This document shows positions 6,519-13,810 of a stretch of DNA of 13,810 nt, in pieces. Numbering within the stretch: the first letter of the stretch is position 1; every line of letters begins with the position of its first letter. The notes under the pieces are model-generated. The model was not told where the DNA came from, ran no database searches, and saw only the letters and a list, made by a program, of their open reading frames with translations. The DNA is from an uncultured Acidobacteriota bacterium (lineage in GTDB: Bacteria > Acidobacteriota > Terriglobia > Bryobacterales > Bryobacteraceae): contig CALFYN010001016.1 in assembly GCA_937952345.1 (NCBI GenBank), positions 1 to 13,810 on the forward strand. Direction: 5' to 3'. The translations under genes were made by a program, and so were the position numbers.

Positions 6519-9491
6519 ATGAAGAGAATGTACGATTGGTGTGTCCGCACTCTGGCGCTTTTGACGATGGCGGGTCTGGCCGCGGGACAGGGGGCGGCGC
6601 CGTCGCTGAAGGGCCGTGTCACCGACCCTTCGGAAGCTTCGGTGCCGGGCGCCACGGTGACGGTGAAGACCGCCGGTGGCAAAGAGCGGCGCGTCACCAC
6701 CGATGAGCAGGGTCTGTATGAGATTGCGCCCTTGACGCCGGGGCTCTATTCCGTGCGTGTGGCGAAACGCGGGTTTGCGGTGTTTACCCAGGCTGATGTC
6801 GATGTGCGCGCCGCACGTGTGCTCGACATGCGGCTTGCCATCGCGCAGGAGGCACAGGCCGTCACGGTGGAAGACGACAAGTACAGCATCGGCACCGATC
6901 CGAATCAGAACGCCGGTGCGCTGATTCTTCGCGAGGAGGATTTGAAGAGCCTCTCCGACGATCCGGACCAGTTGGCTTCCGAGCTGCAAGCGCTGGCGGG
7001 ACCGGGCGCCGGCCCCAATGGCGGCCAGATCTATATCGATGGATTCACCGGCGGACGACTACCTCCGAAATCCTCCATTCGCGAGGTGCGTATCAATCAG
7101 AATCCATACTCAGCCGAGTTCGACCGTATCGGCTTCGGACGCATTGAGATCCTGACTAAGCCGGGTACGGACCGGTTTCGCGGGGATGCTTTCTTTGGTT
7201 TCAGCGATGAATCGTTGAATTCTCGCAACCCGTTCTCTCCCAATCGTGCTCCGTTCCAGTCGCGCATGTTCGGGGGACGCATCAGCGGGCCGGTGACAAA
7301 GAAATCCTCGTTCGGGTTCGATTTCGAAGGGCGCAGCGTGGATGAGAACGCTATCATCAATGCGACGATCCTGGACACGAATTTGCAGCCGCAGGCATTC
7401 CAGCAGTCGGTGGTGACGCCGCAACTGCGGCTGAATCTTTCCCCGCGCTTCGACTATCAATTGAACGAGAAGAACACGCTGGTGGCGCGCTATCACTACT
7501 CGCCCATCCGCAATGACAACCGTGGTGTGGGCGAGTTCTCATTGTTGTCGCGGGCCTACGACGCGCGGGATACGGAGCACACCCTGCAATTGACCGAAAC
7601 CGCGATTCTCAGCGCGAAGGCCATCAATGAGACGCGATTTCAGATGCAGCGCAGCAGCATGCGACAGTACGGCGATAATACATTGGCTGCCATTAATGTT
7701 TTGGACGCCTTCAGCGGCGGTGGAGCGCAAGTGGGACTCACGAATCAGCGGCAGACACGGTTTGAGATGCAGAATCTCACCACTTACCTGCATGGGCGGC
7801 ATAGTGTGAAGTTTGGTGTGCGGGTGCGATCTTCCTATCTGGATGACGAATCGCCCAACAACTTCGGCGGCACGTTCACGTTCGGCGGCGGGTTGGCGCC
7901 TGTGCTCGATGGACTGCAGCCCACGGGGCAGACGATGTTCATCACCTCGCTCGAACGCTACCGGCGCACGCTGCTCTTTCAGCAGAGGGGTTACACCAGC
8001 GCGCAGATCCGCGCGTTGGGAGGCGGCGCAACGCAATTCACCATTAATGGGGGCAACCCGCTGGCCGAAGTGTCACAGACGGACGTCGGGCTGTTTCTTA
8101 CCGAAGACTGGCGAATCAAGCCGACGCTGACCTTGAGCGCCGGTGTTCGATGGGAAGATCAGAACAACATTTCCAACCACAATAATTTCGCGCCGCGTGT
8201 CGGACTGGCCTGGGCCGTGGATGGCGGGGCGAACCGGCAGGCGAAGACAGTACTCCGGCTGGGCGCGGGCATGTTCTATGACCGCGTGTCCGATAACCTC
8301 ACGCTGCAATCCCTGCGATTCAACGGCGCGAACCAGGTGAACTACATCGTGCCCAATCCCAATTTCTTCCTGACCATTCCGGCGTTGAGTGAACTGGCCG
8401 CATATCAGGGCGTGAGCACGGTTCGTTCGCTGGATGGCACGCTGCGCACTCCCTACCTGCTGCAAAGCTCGGTGGGGATGGACCGGCAGCTTCCGCGCAA
8501 TACAACAATCGGATTCAATTATGTTTTTAGCCGCGGCGTGCATCAACTGCGCGCGCGCAATATCAACGCGCCGCTGGCCGATGGTGTGTTCCCCTACGGC
8601 GTTGTTGGAAATATCTATCAATACGAATCCACGGGCTTCAGCCGCCAGAACCAGTTGATGACCAACTTCAGCACGCGGTTCTCTTCCAAGGTCAGTCTGT
8701 TCGGATTCTATGTCTACGGCCGTGCCCGCAGCGATACGGATGGGGTGGGTAGCTTCCCCGCCAACACCTACGACCTATCGAACGAATATGGGCCGTCGGG
8801 CTTTGATATCCGCCATCGCTTCGTGATGGGCGGTGCGGTGAACACGAAATACGGCATTAGCCTCAATCCATTTGTTATGGCATCGAGCGGTGCGCCCTTC
8901 AATATCATCACCGGCCGAGACAACAACGGTGACACGATGTTCAACGATCGGCCAGCATTCGCAACGGACTTGAATGCGCCAGGCGTGGTGCAAACGGCAT
9001 GGGGCGCTTTTCTGCTGAACCCTGGCGCGAATGACACCATCATCCCCCGCAACTACGGGCGCGGGCCGGGCTCGTTTTCCGTGAACATGCGATTGGGCAA
9101 GACATGGAGCTTCGGGAGCCGTGGCGAATCCGGACCCGCGGAGATGGGGCCTCCGGGAGGACGCGATGGACGTGGTCCTGGCGGACCCGGTGGCGGCCCT
9201 GGGGGTGGCGGACCGCCTCCCATGATGCGCGGCGGTGGCGGGCGCGGACCCGGCGGTGGCGGTGGGCCCGGAGGCATGTTCAACACCAACAGCGGCAAGC
9301 GGTACAACCTCACGTTGTCCATCCAGGCACGCAATTTGCTGAACAACGTCAACCTCGCGCCGCCCAACGGCAACCTCAGTTCCGCGCTGTTCGGCCAGTC
9401 CACGCAACTGGCGGGAGGATTTGGTCCGGGCGGTGGTGGCGGCTCCGCGGCCAATCGCCGTGTCGAACTGATGCTGCGATTCTCCTTCTGA
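6519..9491 (+). CDS. Oar-like TonB-dependent outer-membrane receptor with carboxypeptidase-regulatory-like domain
   Basis: This is a large (990-residue) outer-membrane beta-barrel of the Oar/CarboxypepD_reg type that is expanded in Acidobacteriota, and a likely importer or surface protein. A signal peptide covers about 1-23 (LALLTMAGLAAG). A carboxypeptidase-regulatory-like Ig domain lies at about 30-110 (KGRVTDPSEASVPGATVTV, GLYEIAPLTPGLYSVRV). The plug domain is at about 135-225, with IYIDGFTGGRLPP and YSAEFDRIGFGRIEILTKPG. The barrel fills the rest and ends in the aromatic beta-signal LMLRFSF. Residues 876-919 are a Gly/Pro-rich insert (GPGGPGGGPGGGGPPPMM). It sits between a strand ending in SFGSRGESG and a conserved-looking strand starting NTNSGKRYNLTL, so it is probably an external loop. 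I see no clear TonB box. AAGGA (6505-6509) precedes the ATG. The substrate is unknown. Confidence 0.88.
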   Translation: MKRMYDWCVRTLALLTMAGLAAGQGAAPSLKGRVTDPSEASVPGATVTVKTAGGKERRVTTDEQGLYEIAPLTPGLYSVRVAKRGFAVFTQADVDVRAARVLDMRLAIAQEAQAVTVEDDKYSIGTDPNQNAGALILREEDLKSLSDDPDQLASELQALAGPGAGPNGGQIYIDGFTGGRLPPKSSIREVRINQNPYSAEFDRIGFGRIEILTKPGTDRFRGDAFFGFSDESLNSRNPFSPNRAPFQSRMFGGRISGPVTKKSSFGFDFEGRSVDENAIINATILDTNLQPQAFQQSVVTPQLRLNLSPRFDYQLNEKNTLVARYHYSPIRNDNRGVGEFSLLSRAYDARDTEHTLQLTETAILSAKAINETRFQMQRSSMRQYGDNTLAAINVLDAFSGGGAQVGLTNQRQTRFEMQNLTTYLHGRHSVKFGVRVRSSYLDDESPNNFGGTFTFGGGLAPVLDGLQPTGQTMFITSLERYRRTLLFQQRGYTSAQIRALGGGATQFTINGGNPLAEVSQTDVGLFLTEDWRIKPTLTLSAGVRWEDQNNISNHNNFAPRVGLAWAVDGGANRQAKTVLRLGAGMFYDRVSDNLTLQSLRFNGANQVNYIVPNPNFFLTIPALSELAAYQGVSTVRSLDGTLRTPYLLQSSVGMDRQLPRNTTIGFNYVFSRGVHQLRARNINAPLADGVFPYGVVGNIYQYESTGFSRQNQLMTNFSTRFSSKVSLFGFYVYGRARSDTDGVGSFPANTYDLSNEYGPSGFDIRHRFVMGGAVNTKYGISLNPFVMASSGAPFNIITGRDNNGDTMFNDRPAFATDLNAPGVVQTAWGAFLLNPGANDTIIPRNYGRGPGSFSVNMRLGKTWSFGSRGESGPAEMGPPGGRDGRGPGGPGGGPGGGGPPPMMRGGGGRGPGGGGGPGGMFNTNSGKRYNLTLSIQARNLLNNVNLAPPNGNLSSALFGQSTQLAGGFGPGGGGGSAANRRVELMLRFSF
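9144..9275 (+). repeat. Low-complexity Gly/Pro-rich tract inside the Oar-like receptor gene
   Basis: These 132 bases are built from irregular GGCGGTGGC/GGACCCGGC-type units and encode residues 876-919 of the receptor, which are mostly Gly and Pro with PPPMMRGG in the middle. The frame is kept. Such tracts can expand or shrink by slippage and could vary between strains. Confidence 0.8.
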
Positions 9492-9540
9492 AGACGGGCC
9501 AACATCCATCGCGCTCCGCAAAGAGGCACACTAGTAGCAA

Positions 9541-11745
9541 ATGCGGTTGGTTTTCGGACTAGTGTGTCTCGCGGCGCGCGCCGCCGATGTGACGGGAGTT
9601 GTGCTGGATGCCTCTACGCGCGAGCCTGTCGGCAAGGCGCTCATTCAGGATCTGAGCGCGGGCACACAGGCCGTCTCGGATACGCACGGGCGGTTCGTAC
9701 TGGCCATTGCTGCCTTGCCCGTGCAACTGCAAGCTTCCTGCTCCGGATATCGCCCTTTCAAGATCACATTGACCAATGAGGGGGAACTGGAGATCCTGCT
9801 CACGCCCGACACGTTGCGGCAATCCGAGCAACTCACGGTATCGGCGGGGCCGTACGCGGTAGAAACGCAGAATGCACTCAGCCTCGCCGGGATGGAACTC
9901 CGCAACCTGGCTAGCGTGCTGGCGGATGATCCGCTGCGAGCCGTGCAAGGCTTGCCGGGCGTTAATCCCAACGATGATTTCCAGAGCCAGATCACATTGC
10001 GCGGCGCTTCGCCCCATCGCGTCGGGGTGTTCCTCGACGGTGTGCTGCTGCACACCCCATTTCACACACTGCAAGCAGATCCCACCTCCGCGTCTCTCAC
10101 CGTGATCAGCAGTGATTTGCTGGAGCGCGCCGAGTTGCATGCTTCCACGCCACCGCCGCAATTCGCCGATCGTACGGTAGGGGCTGTCGACCTGTGGCTG
10201 CGGGATGGCGACCGCAAGAAGTTCACGGGACGTGGCGCGGCCAGTGCATCGAACGCATCGTTGCTGTTGGAGGGGCCGCTGCACGCCGGGCGTGGCTCCT
10301 GGCTCATGAGCGCACGCAAGAGCTACCTGCAGTACATCATCAACACCACCAGTGGCGATCCCTCCATCGCATTCGGATTCTCCGACGTACAGGGCCGCCT
10401 CAATTACGATCTTACCCGCCGCCACAACGTCTCGCTCACAGGGATACTCGGCCGGTCCGGACTCGATCGTAGCGGCGCGGAGTCGACTCTCGGGATCAAT
10501 ACCTTTTTTGAGAGCGGGTATACCTTCGGCATCGTGAAGGCCGGATCGCGATGGACTCCGGGACGCCTGCTGATGCAATCGAACGCGGCCTGGGTCCGTG
10601 AGCGCTTCGAAAACACCAACCGCGCGCGCGACCCCCTTGCCGGTGGCCACTACAACGAATGGGTTGCCAACTCCGATAACAACTGGCAATGGCATGAACA
10701 GGCAAGCCTCTCCTTCGGGGCGAACCTGCGCCGCATGCGCGACGAAGGGTTTCTCGATCGCCGCCTATCCGCCGCGCCGTTTGTGCTGCGTCTGGATGAA
10801 TACCGCGGCACCGGGTTACGAGGTGGCGCTCATGCCGTACAGCAGTGGCAGGGGTTTGAGGGAAAGCTGCAGTTGCGTGCCGGGGGCCGAGTGGATCGAC
10901 ACTCGGTGAATGGTGTGAACTCGGCATCGCCAATGGCATCGATGTCTGTTTTTCTGAGACCCTCGACGCAGTTCAATGCCAATTGGGGCACGTACGTGCA
11001 GTATCCGGAACTCAACCAGAGCTATTCGCGATTCGGCCGAACATCGCTGCTGGCTGAGCGTGCGGTGCAAACGCAGCTCTCGCTGGAGCAGCGCCTGGGT
11101 GAGCGGACACGCGTGCGTATCAGTGCGTGGAACCGTGCCGACCGTGATCTCATCGTGCGTCCCTTGCAGGAAGCGCGCCTGCTCAACGGCCGCGTGTACG
11201 CGGGGAATCTGCTTGCCCCTTATGACAATTCGGTGCGAGGCTATGCCCGTGGTTTGCAATTTCTTGTCCAGAGACGATCCGCCAACGGACTCACCGGTTG
11301 GGCGTCCTATACGTACAATGCGGCGCATGTGCGCGAGGGGGTGACTGGAATTCGCTATCCCTCCGATTTTGATCAGCGGCACCTTGTGAACCTGTTTCTC
11401 AGTTATCGGCTGCGGCCCACGGTGAACCTGAGTGGACGGTGGACCTACGGCAGCGGCTTTCCCGTGCGGGCCTTCGCCGTGGGTTCGAATCCCTTCTTTC
11501 TCTCCGAACAACGCAACCAGCTTCGGCTGCCGGAATACCACCGGCTGGATGTCCGGGCGAACAAGACGTTCGTGAAGAAGGGCTGGCACATCACGCTATT
11601 CGTCGAAGTGATTAATCTCTACAACCGCGACAACGCCCGTTTCGACGACGTACGCGGCATCGATACGCGGACGCGAGTGATCCGTCTCGGATTCGAGCGG
11701 TTGTTCCCGATCGTTCCCTCCGCGGGTATGGCCGTGGAATGGTAG
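9541..11745 (+). CDS. TonB-dependent receptor with carboxypeptidase-regulatory-like N-terminal domain
   Basis: This is a 734-residue outer-membrane receptor. It has a short signal peptide (MRLVFGLVCLAARA, cleavage before ADVTG). A carboxypeptidase-regulatory-like domain lies at about 16-88 (DVTGVVLDASTREPVGKALI). The plug is at about 115-222, with LADDPLRAVQGLPGVNPNDDFQ, ITLRGASPHRVGVFLDGVLL and RTVGAVDLWLRDG. The remaining barrel includes the common late motif YPSDFDQRHLVNLFLSYRL and a strand with VEVINLYNRDN. The protein ends in Trp, a permissible outer-membrane terminal aromatic. It begins 49 bp after the Oar-like gene, with only a weak, distant AGAGG (9522-9526), so it may depend on upstream translation. 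This plug is of the classical transport kind, so it is the better candidate for actual uptake. The ligand cannot be told. Confidence 0.9.
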   Translation: MRLVFGLVCLAARAADVTGVVLDASTREPVGKALIQDLSAGTQAVSDTHGRFVLAIAALPVQLQASCSGYRPFKITLTNEGELEILLTPDTLRQSEQLTVSAGPYAVETQNALSLAGMELRNLASVLADDPLRAVQGLPGVNPNDDFQSQITLRGASPHRVGVFLDGVLLHTPFHTLQADPTSASLTVISSDLLERAELHASTPPPQFADRTVGAVDLWLRDGDRKKFTGRGAASASNASLLLEGPLHAGRGSWLMSARKSYLQYIINTTSGDPSIAFGFSDVQGRLNYDLTRRHNVSLTGILGRSGLDRSGAESTLGINTFFESGYTFGIVKAGSRWTPGRLLMQSNAAWVRERFENTNRARDPLAGGHYNEWVANSDNNWQWHEQASLSFGANLRRMRDEGFLDRRLSAAPFVLRLDEYRGTGLRGGAHAVQQWQGFEGKLQLRAGGRVDRHSVNGVNSASPMASMSVFLRPSTQFNANWGTYVQYPELNQSYSRFGRTSLLAERAVQTQLSLEQRLGERTRVRISAWNRADRDLIVRPLQEARLLNGRVYAGNLLAPYDNSVRGYARGLQFLVQRRSANGLTGWASYTYNAAHVREGVTGIRYPSDFDQRHLVNLFLSYRLRPTVNLSGRWTYGSGFPVRAFAVGSNPFFLSEQRNQLRLPEYHRLDVRANKTFVKKGWHITLFVEVINLYNRDNARFDDVRGIDTRTRVIRLGFERLFPIVPSAGMAVEW

Positions 11746-11765
11746 TCACCAGAGTTTCAAGTACG

Positions 11766-11789
11766 TGCTGCGTTGAATTGGGTGCAGCA
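11766..11789. terminator. Weak hairpin between convergent genes
   Basis: TGCTGC (11766-11771) pairs with GCAGCA (11784-11789) over a 12-base loop, in the 68-bp gap where the receptor operon and the DUF1501 gene converge. The stem is short, the loop is long and only a few T residues lie nearby, so termination here is plausible by position more than by structure. Confidence 0.25.
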
Positions 11790-11813
11790 GCCGCGTGTGA
11801 AATTTTCCCCCTA

Positions 11814-13211
11814 CTAGGCCAATACCGGCCGTATCACCTGCCCGTGCACATCCGTGAGCCGGAAATCCCGTCCCCCGAAGCGGAAGGTCAACCGCTGATG
11901 ATCCACACCCAGCAGATGGAGAACCGTAGCGTGAAAATCGTGAATGGTGAGGATGTTTTCGATGGCCCGGTAACCGTACTCATCCGTCTGCCCGAAGATG
12001 GTTCCACCCTTCACGCCGCCGCCGGCCATCCACAGCGAGAAGCCCGATGGATTATGATCGCGCCCGTCCTTGCCTTGTGAAAACGGCGTGCGCCCAAACT
12101 CCCCACTCCAGATCACGAGCGTATCCTTCAGCAGCCCGCGAGCTTTCAGATCCTTCACGAGTGCGGCGATGGGCTGATCCACCACGAACGCATTCTTCGC
12201 GTGATTCACTTCGAGCTTGGCATGCTGATCCCAGGTGTTGCCGCCGCCAAGCCCCTTGGGCGCAACCATGCTCACTTCCACGAAGCGCACTCCGCGTTCC
12301 ACCAGCCGTCGTGCCAGCAGACACTGCCGGGCATATGCCGCTTTGCCTGGGTTCTCGGAATCCACTCCGTACAACTTCTTCGTCGCTTCAGTCTCGCCGC
12401 GCAGATCCACTAGTTCCGGTACGGCGGACTGCATCCGGTATGCCGTCTCGTAATTCTGAATGGCCGATTCCACCAGTTGGTGATTGTGCACCTGCTGCAA
12501 GAAGGCTTTGTCCCCGCCGGCAATGAAAGCCAGCTTTCGCCGCTGGACGTCATCGGCTTCCTTGGGAGAAATGTCCTGCAACGGCTCCTTGCGTTCCGGA
12601 TAGAGAAACGAGCCTTGATGAATCGCCGGCAGAAATCCGCTGCCGAAGACATTGATTCCACCCAGTGGGATCTCACCGCTCCCCAGCACGACAAAGCCCG
12701 GCAAATTGCGGTTCTCCGTGCCCAATCCGTAGCTGGTCCAGGCGCCGAGGCTGGGAAAACCAACCAGCGGATTACCGCTGTGAAAGTAGTTATTCGCCTG
12801 GGCATGTTCCATGAACTTCACTGTCATGGAGCGAATCACGCACAACTCATCGGCCACATCTCCCATGCTGGCGAAAATCTCGCTCACCGGGATGCCGCTT
12901 TGTCCATAGTTCTTGAAAGTCCAAGGCGAAGGCATGATGTTCCCGTTGTCGTTGAACATCGTGCGGTCGAGGGGCACAGGCATCGGCTGTCCGGCTTCCT
13001 TCGCCAATCTTGGCTTGGGATCGAAGGAGTCGATGTGAGACACACCGCCCGACATGTAGCAGAAGATGACGTTCTTCGCGCGGGCAGGGAAGTGCGTTGC
13101 CGCTTTCGATTGCTCGGCGAGCAAACCGGCCAGCGCCATCATCCCAAAACCGTTTGAAGCGCGATGCAGCAACTCCCGGCGCGACAAGTTCTGTCTCGCA
13201 TTACCGGACAT
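11814..13211 (-). CDS. DUF1501 protein (Tat-exported, alkaline-phosphatase-like clan)
   Basis: This is a 465-residue DUF1501 family protein. The family belongs to the alkaline phosphatase/sulfatase-like clan, but its reaction is not established. The N-terminus carries a twin-arginine signal (LSRRELL at 9-15, then hydrophobic GFGMMALAGLLA), implying folded export. Family landmarks are NVIFCYMSGGVSHIDSFDPKP (47-67), the opening metal-site-like loop; DTLVIWSGEFGRTPF (363-377); DGRDHNPSGFSLWMAGGGVKGG (382-403); and the terminal TIHDFHATVLHLLGVDHQRL with RFGGRDFRLTDVHG. The start at 13211 is chosen over 13241 because AAGGAG (13224-13219) lies seven bases before it and the Tat signal is then well placed. 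It overlaps the upstream DUF1553 gene by 11 bp, the usual pairing, which implies coupled expression and a joint role at the cell envelope. Confidence 0.93.
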   Translation of the reverse strand: MSGNARQNLSRRELLHRASNGFGMMALAGLLAEQSKAATHFPARAKNVIFCYMSGGVSHIDSFDPKPRLAKEAGQPMPVPLDRTMFNDNGNIMPSPWTFKNYGQSGIPVSEIFASMGDVADELCVIRSMTVKFMEHAQANNYFHSGNPLVGFPSLGAWTSYGLGTENRNLPGFVVLGSGEIPLGGINVFGSGFLPAIHQGSFLYPERKEPLQDISPKEADDVQRRKLAFIAGGDKAFLQQVHNHQLVESAIQNYETAYRMQSAVPELVDLRGETEATKKLYGVDSENPGKAAYARQCLLARRLVERGVRFVEVSMVAPKGLGGGNTWDQHAKLEVNHAKNAFVVDQPIAALVKDLKARGLLKDTLVIWSGEFGRTPFSQGKDGRDHNPSGFSLWMAGGGVKGGTIFGQTDEYGYRAIENILTIHDFHATVLHLLGVDHQRLTFRFGGRDFRLTDVHGQVIRPVLA

Positions 13212-13810
13212 ACAGAAACTCCTTCCGGTTCCACAGCGCATGAATCAGATTGGCCCGGCCCAGTTCGGCGAGAAACGTGAGTGTGCTGTCGCGCTCCGCC
13301 GCGTTGGGCGTACGCCCGAAGATGCGGCGGAAGATGGAATCGACGTCCGGTTCGGCATTCGCCCATTTCGTGGCCTGCTCCATTAGGAACGGGCTGTTCA
13401 GCAAAGCCAGTGACTGCGCCGGCACTGTAGTGACATCGCGTTGCCCGCGCGTAGTGGTGGGCTTGTAGACATCGAACACTTCCAGAAACGGATTGGTGGC
13501 GTTGCGGCGGATCTCCAGGTACACACTGCGCCTGCCATTCCCATCGAGCGGACCCTTGGGCCGGTCGCCCTTCGTTGCGCCCGTATCGTGCGCGTAGAAC
13601 ACTGGAATCGACGGCCCCATCATCGAAGTATCCAGCGATCCCGCCGCGCTCAGGATGGAATCGCGAATCTCCTCGGCCTCCAGCCGGCGCAGTGGAATGT
13701 GATGAAAAGTATCATTGTTCGGATCGGCGGGATGCACCGTATCGCTCATGCGGTAGGCTTGCGTCAGCGCCAGCATCCGCAGCATCCGCTTCACTGACCA
13801 GCCATCCTCC
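13201..13810 (-). CDS. DUF1553 (PSD1-type) protein, C-terminal part (5' end outside window)
   Basis: This is the C-terminal ~200 residues of a DUF1549/DUF1553 protein, whose full-length relatives often begin with a planctomycete cytochrome c domain. The frame is open to the right window edge, where EDGWSVKRMLRMLALTQAYRMSD gives the typical start of the DUF1553 core, so the GTG at 13794 is internal. Further landmarks are NDTFHHIPLRRLEAEEIRDSIL, RSVYLEIRRNATNPFLEVFD, TTTRGQRDVTTVPAQSLALLNSPF, FRRIFGRTPNAAERD and the final LIHALWNRKEFLYVR. The stop at 13203-13201 lies past the start of the DUF1501 gene, an 11-bp overlap that supports coupled translation. The reaction is unknown. The family link to cytochrome domains suggests envelope redox or sugar-modifying chemistry, which is inference. 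The N-terminal cytochrome and DUF1549 parts cannot be seen here. Confidence 0.9.
   Translation of the reverse strand, partial: EDGWSVKRMLRMLALTQAYRMSDTVHPADPNNDTFHHIPLRRLEAEEIRDSILSAAGSLDTSMMGPSIPVFYAHDTGATKGDRPKGPLDGNGRRSVYLEIRRNATNPFLEVFDVYKPTTTRGQRDVTTVPAQSLALLNSPFLMEQATKWANAEPDVDSIFRRIFGRTPNAAERDSTLTFLAELGRANLIHALWNRKEFLYVR

Noticed and set aside
5336..6700. 454-residue open frame on the minus strand across the secreted repeat protein
   Set aside because: The plus-strand gene has a signal peptide, ribosome site and repeats. The antisense peptide is His/Arg-rich without recognisable motifs.
9144..9275. CRISPR-like or tandem repeat array
   Set aside because: The units are irregular, in frame and coding, with no spacers of constant length. 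It is simple-sequence coding DNA.
12477..13157. 226-residue open frame on the plus strand inside the DUF1501 region
   Set aside because: It is a shadow of the DUF1501 gene, whose family motifs run through the whole stretch on the other strand.
13212..13241. DUF1501 start at 13241
   Set aside because: The ten extra residues (MRCGTGRSFC) come from the region holding the ribosome site for 13211 and would push the Tat motif inward.

Overview
The window reads as a chromosomal segment of a GC-rich, Gram-negative soil-type bacterium. The best guess is an Acidobacteriota of the Solibacter/Bryobacter kind. That rests on two Oar/carboxypeptidase-regulatory-like TonB receptors beside a paired DUF1553-DUF1501 module, next to a GH2-type glycosidase and housekeeping lipid genes. 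Planctomycetes share the DUF1501/DUF1553 module, but the Oar-like receptors point to Acidobacteriota. The taxonomy is inference from gene content, with no marker RNA in the window.

Layout. (1) 1-893, plus: the C-terminal part of a glycoside hydrolase family 2 enzyme, cut by the window edge. (2) 1015-4329, plus: a lipid/electron-transfer cluster of acpP, fabF, etfB and etfA. fabF starts at TTG, and etfB and etfA overlap by 4 bp. ACP and KAS II elongate fatty acids, while the ETF heterodimer carries electrons from acyl-CoA-type dehydrogenases. (3) 4349-5069, plus: a compact VapBC-type toxin-antitoxin unit. It has its own near-consensus promoter with an extended -10, an inverted repeat lying inside that promoter, and an apparently leaderless antitoxin mRNA. 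(4) 5037-5204, minus: the decayed tail of a TfoX/Sxy-family gene that overlaps the vapC 3' end antisense, followed by about 150 bp without a gene but with an imperfect palindrome. (5) 5354-11745, plus: a secreted DUF5666-like repeat protein, a 990-residue Oar-like outer-membrane receptor and a 734-residue TonB-dependent receptor, closely spaced and probably one operon. The first two share odd Gly/Pro/Met-rich tracts. (6) 11814-13810, minus: a DUF1501 protein (Tat-exported, alkaline-phosphatase-like clan) preceded by the C-terminal part of a DUF1553 protein. The two overlap by 11 bp and converge on the receptor operon.

The most noteworthy points are the leaderless, operator-in-promoter vapBC unit inserted next to a tfoX remnant, and the surface operon (5354-11745), in which a periplasmic repeat protein and a large receptor carry matching low-complexity tracts. 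I see no CRISPR array, transposase, tRNA, rRNA or prophage gene. I do not see a clearly new multi-gene system. The surface operon is the best candidate for undescribed function.
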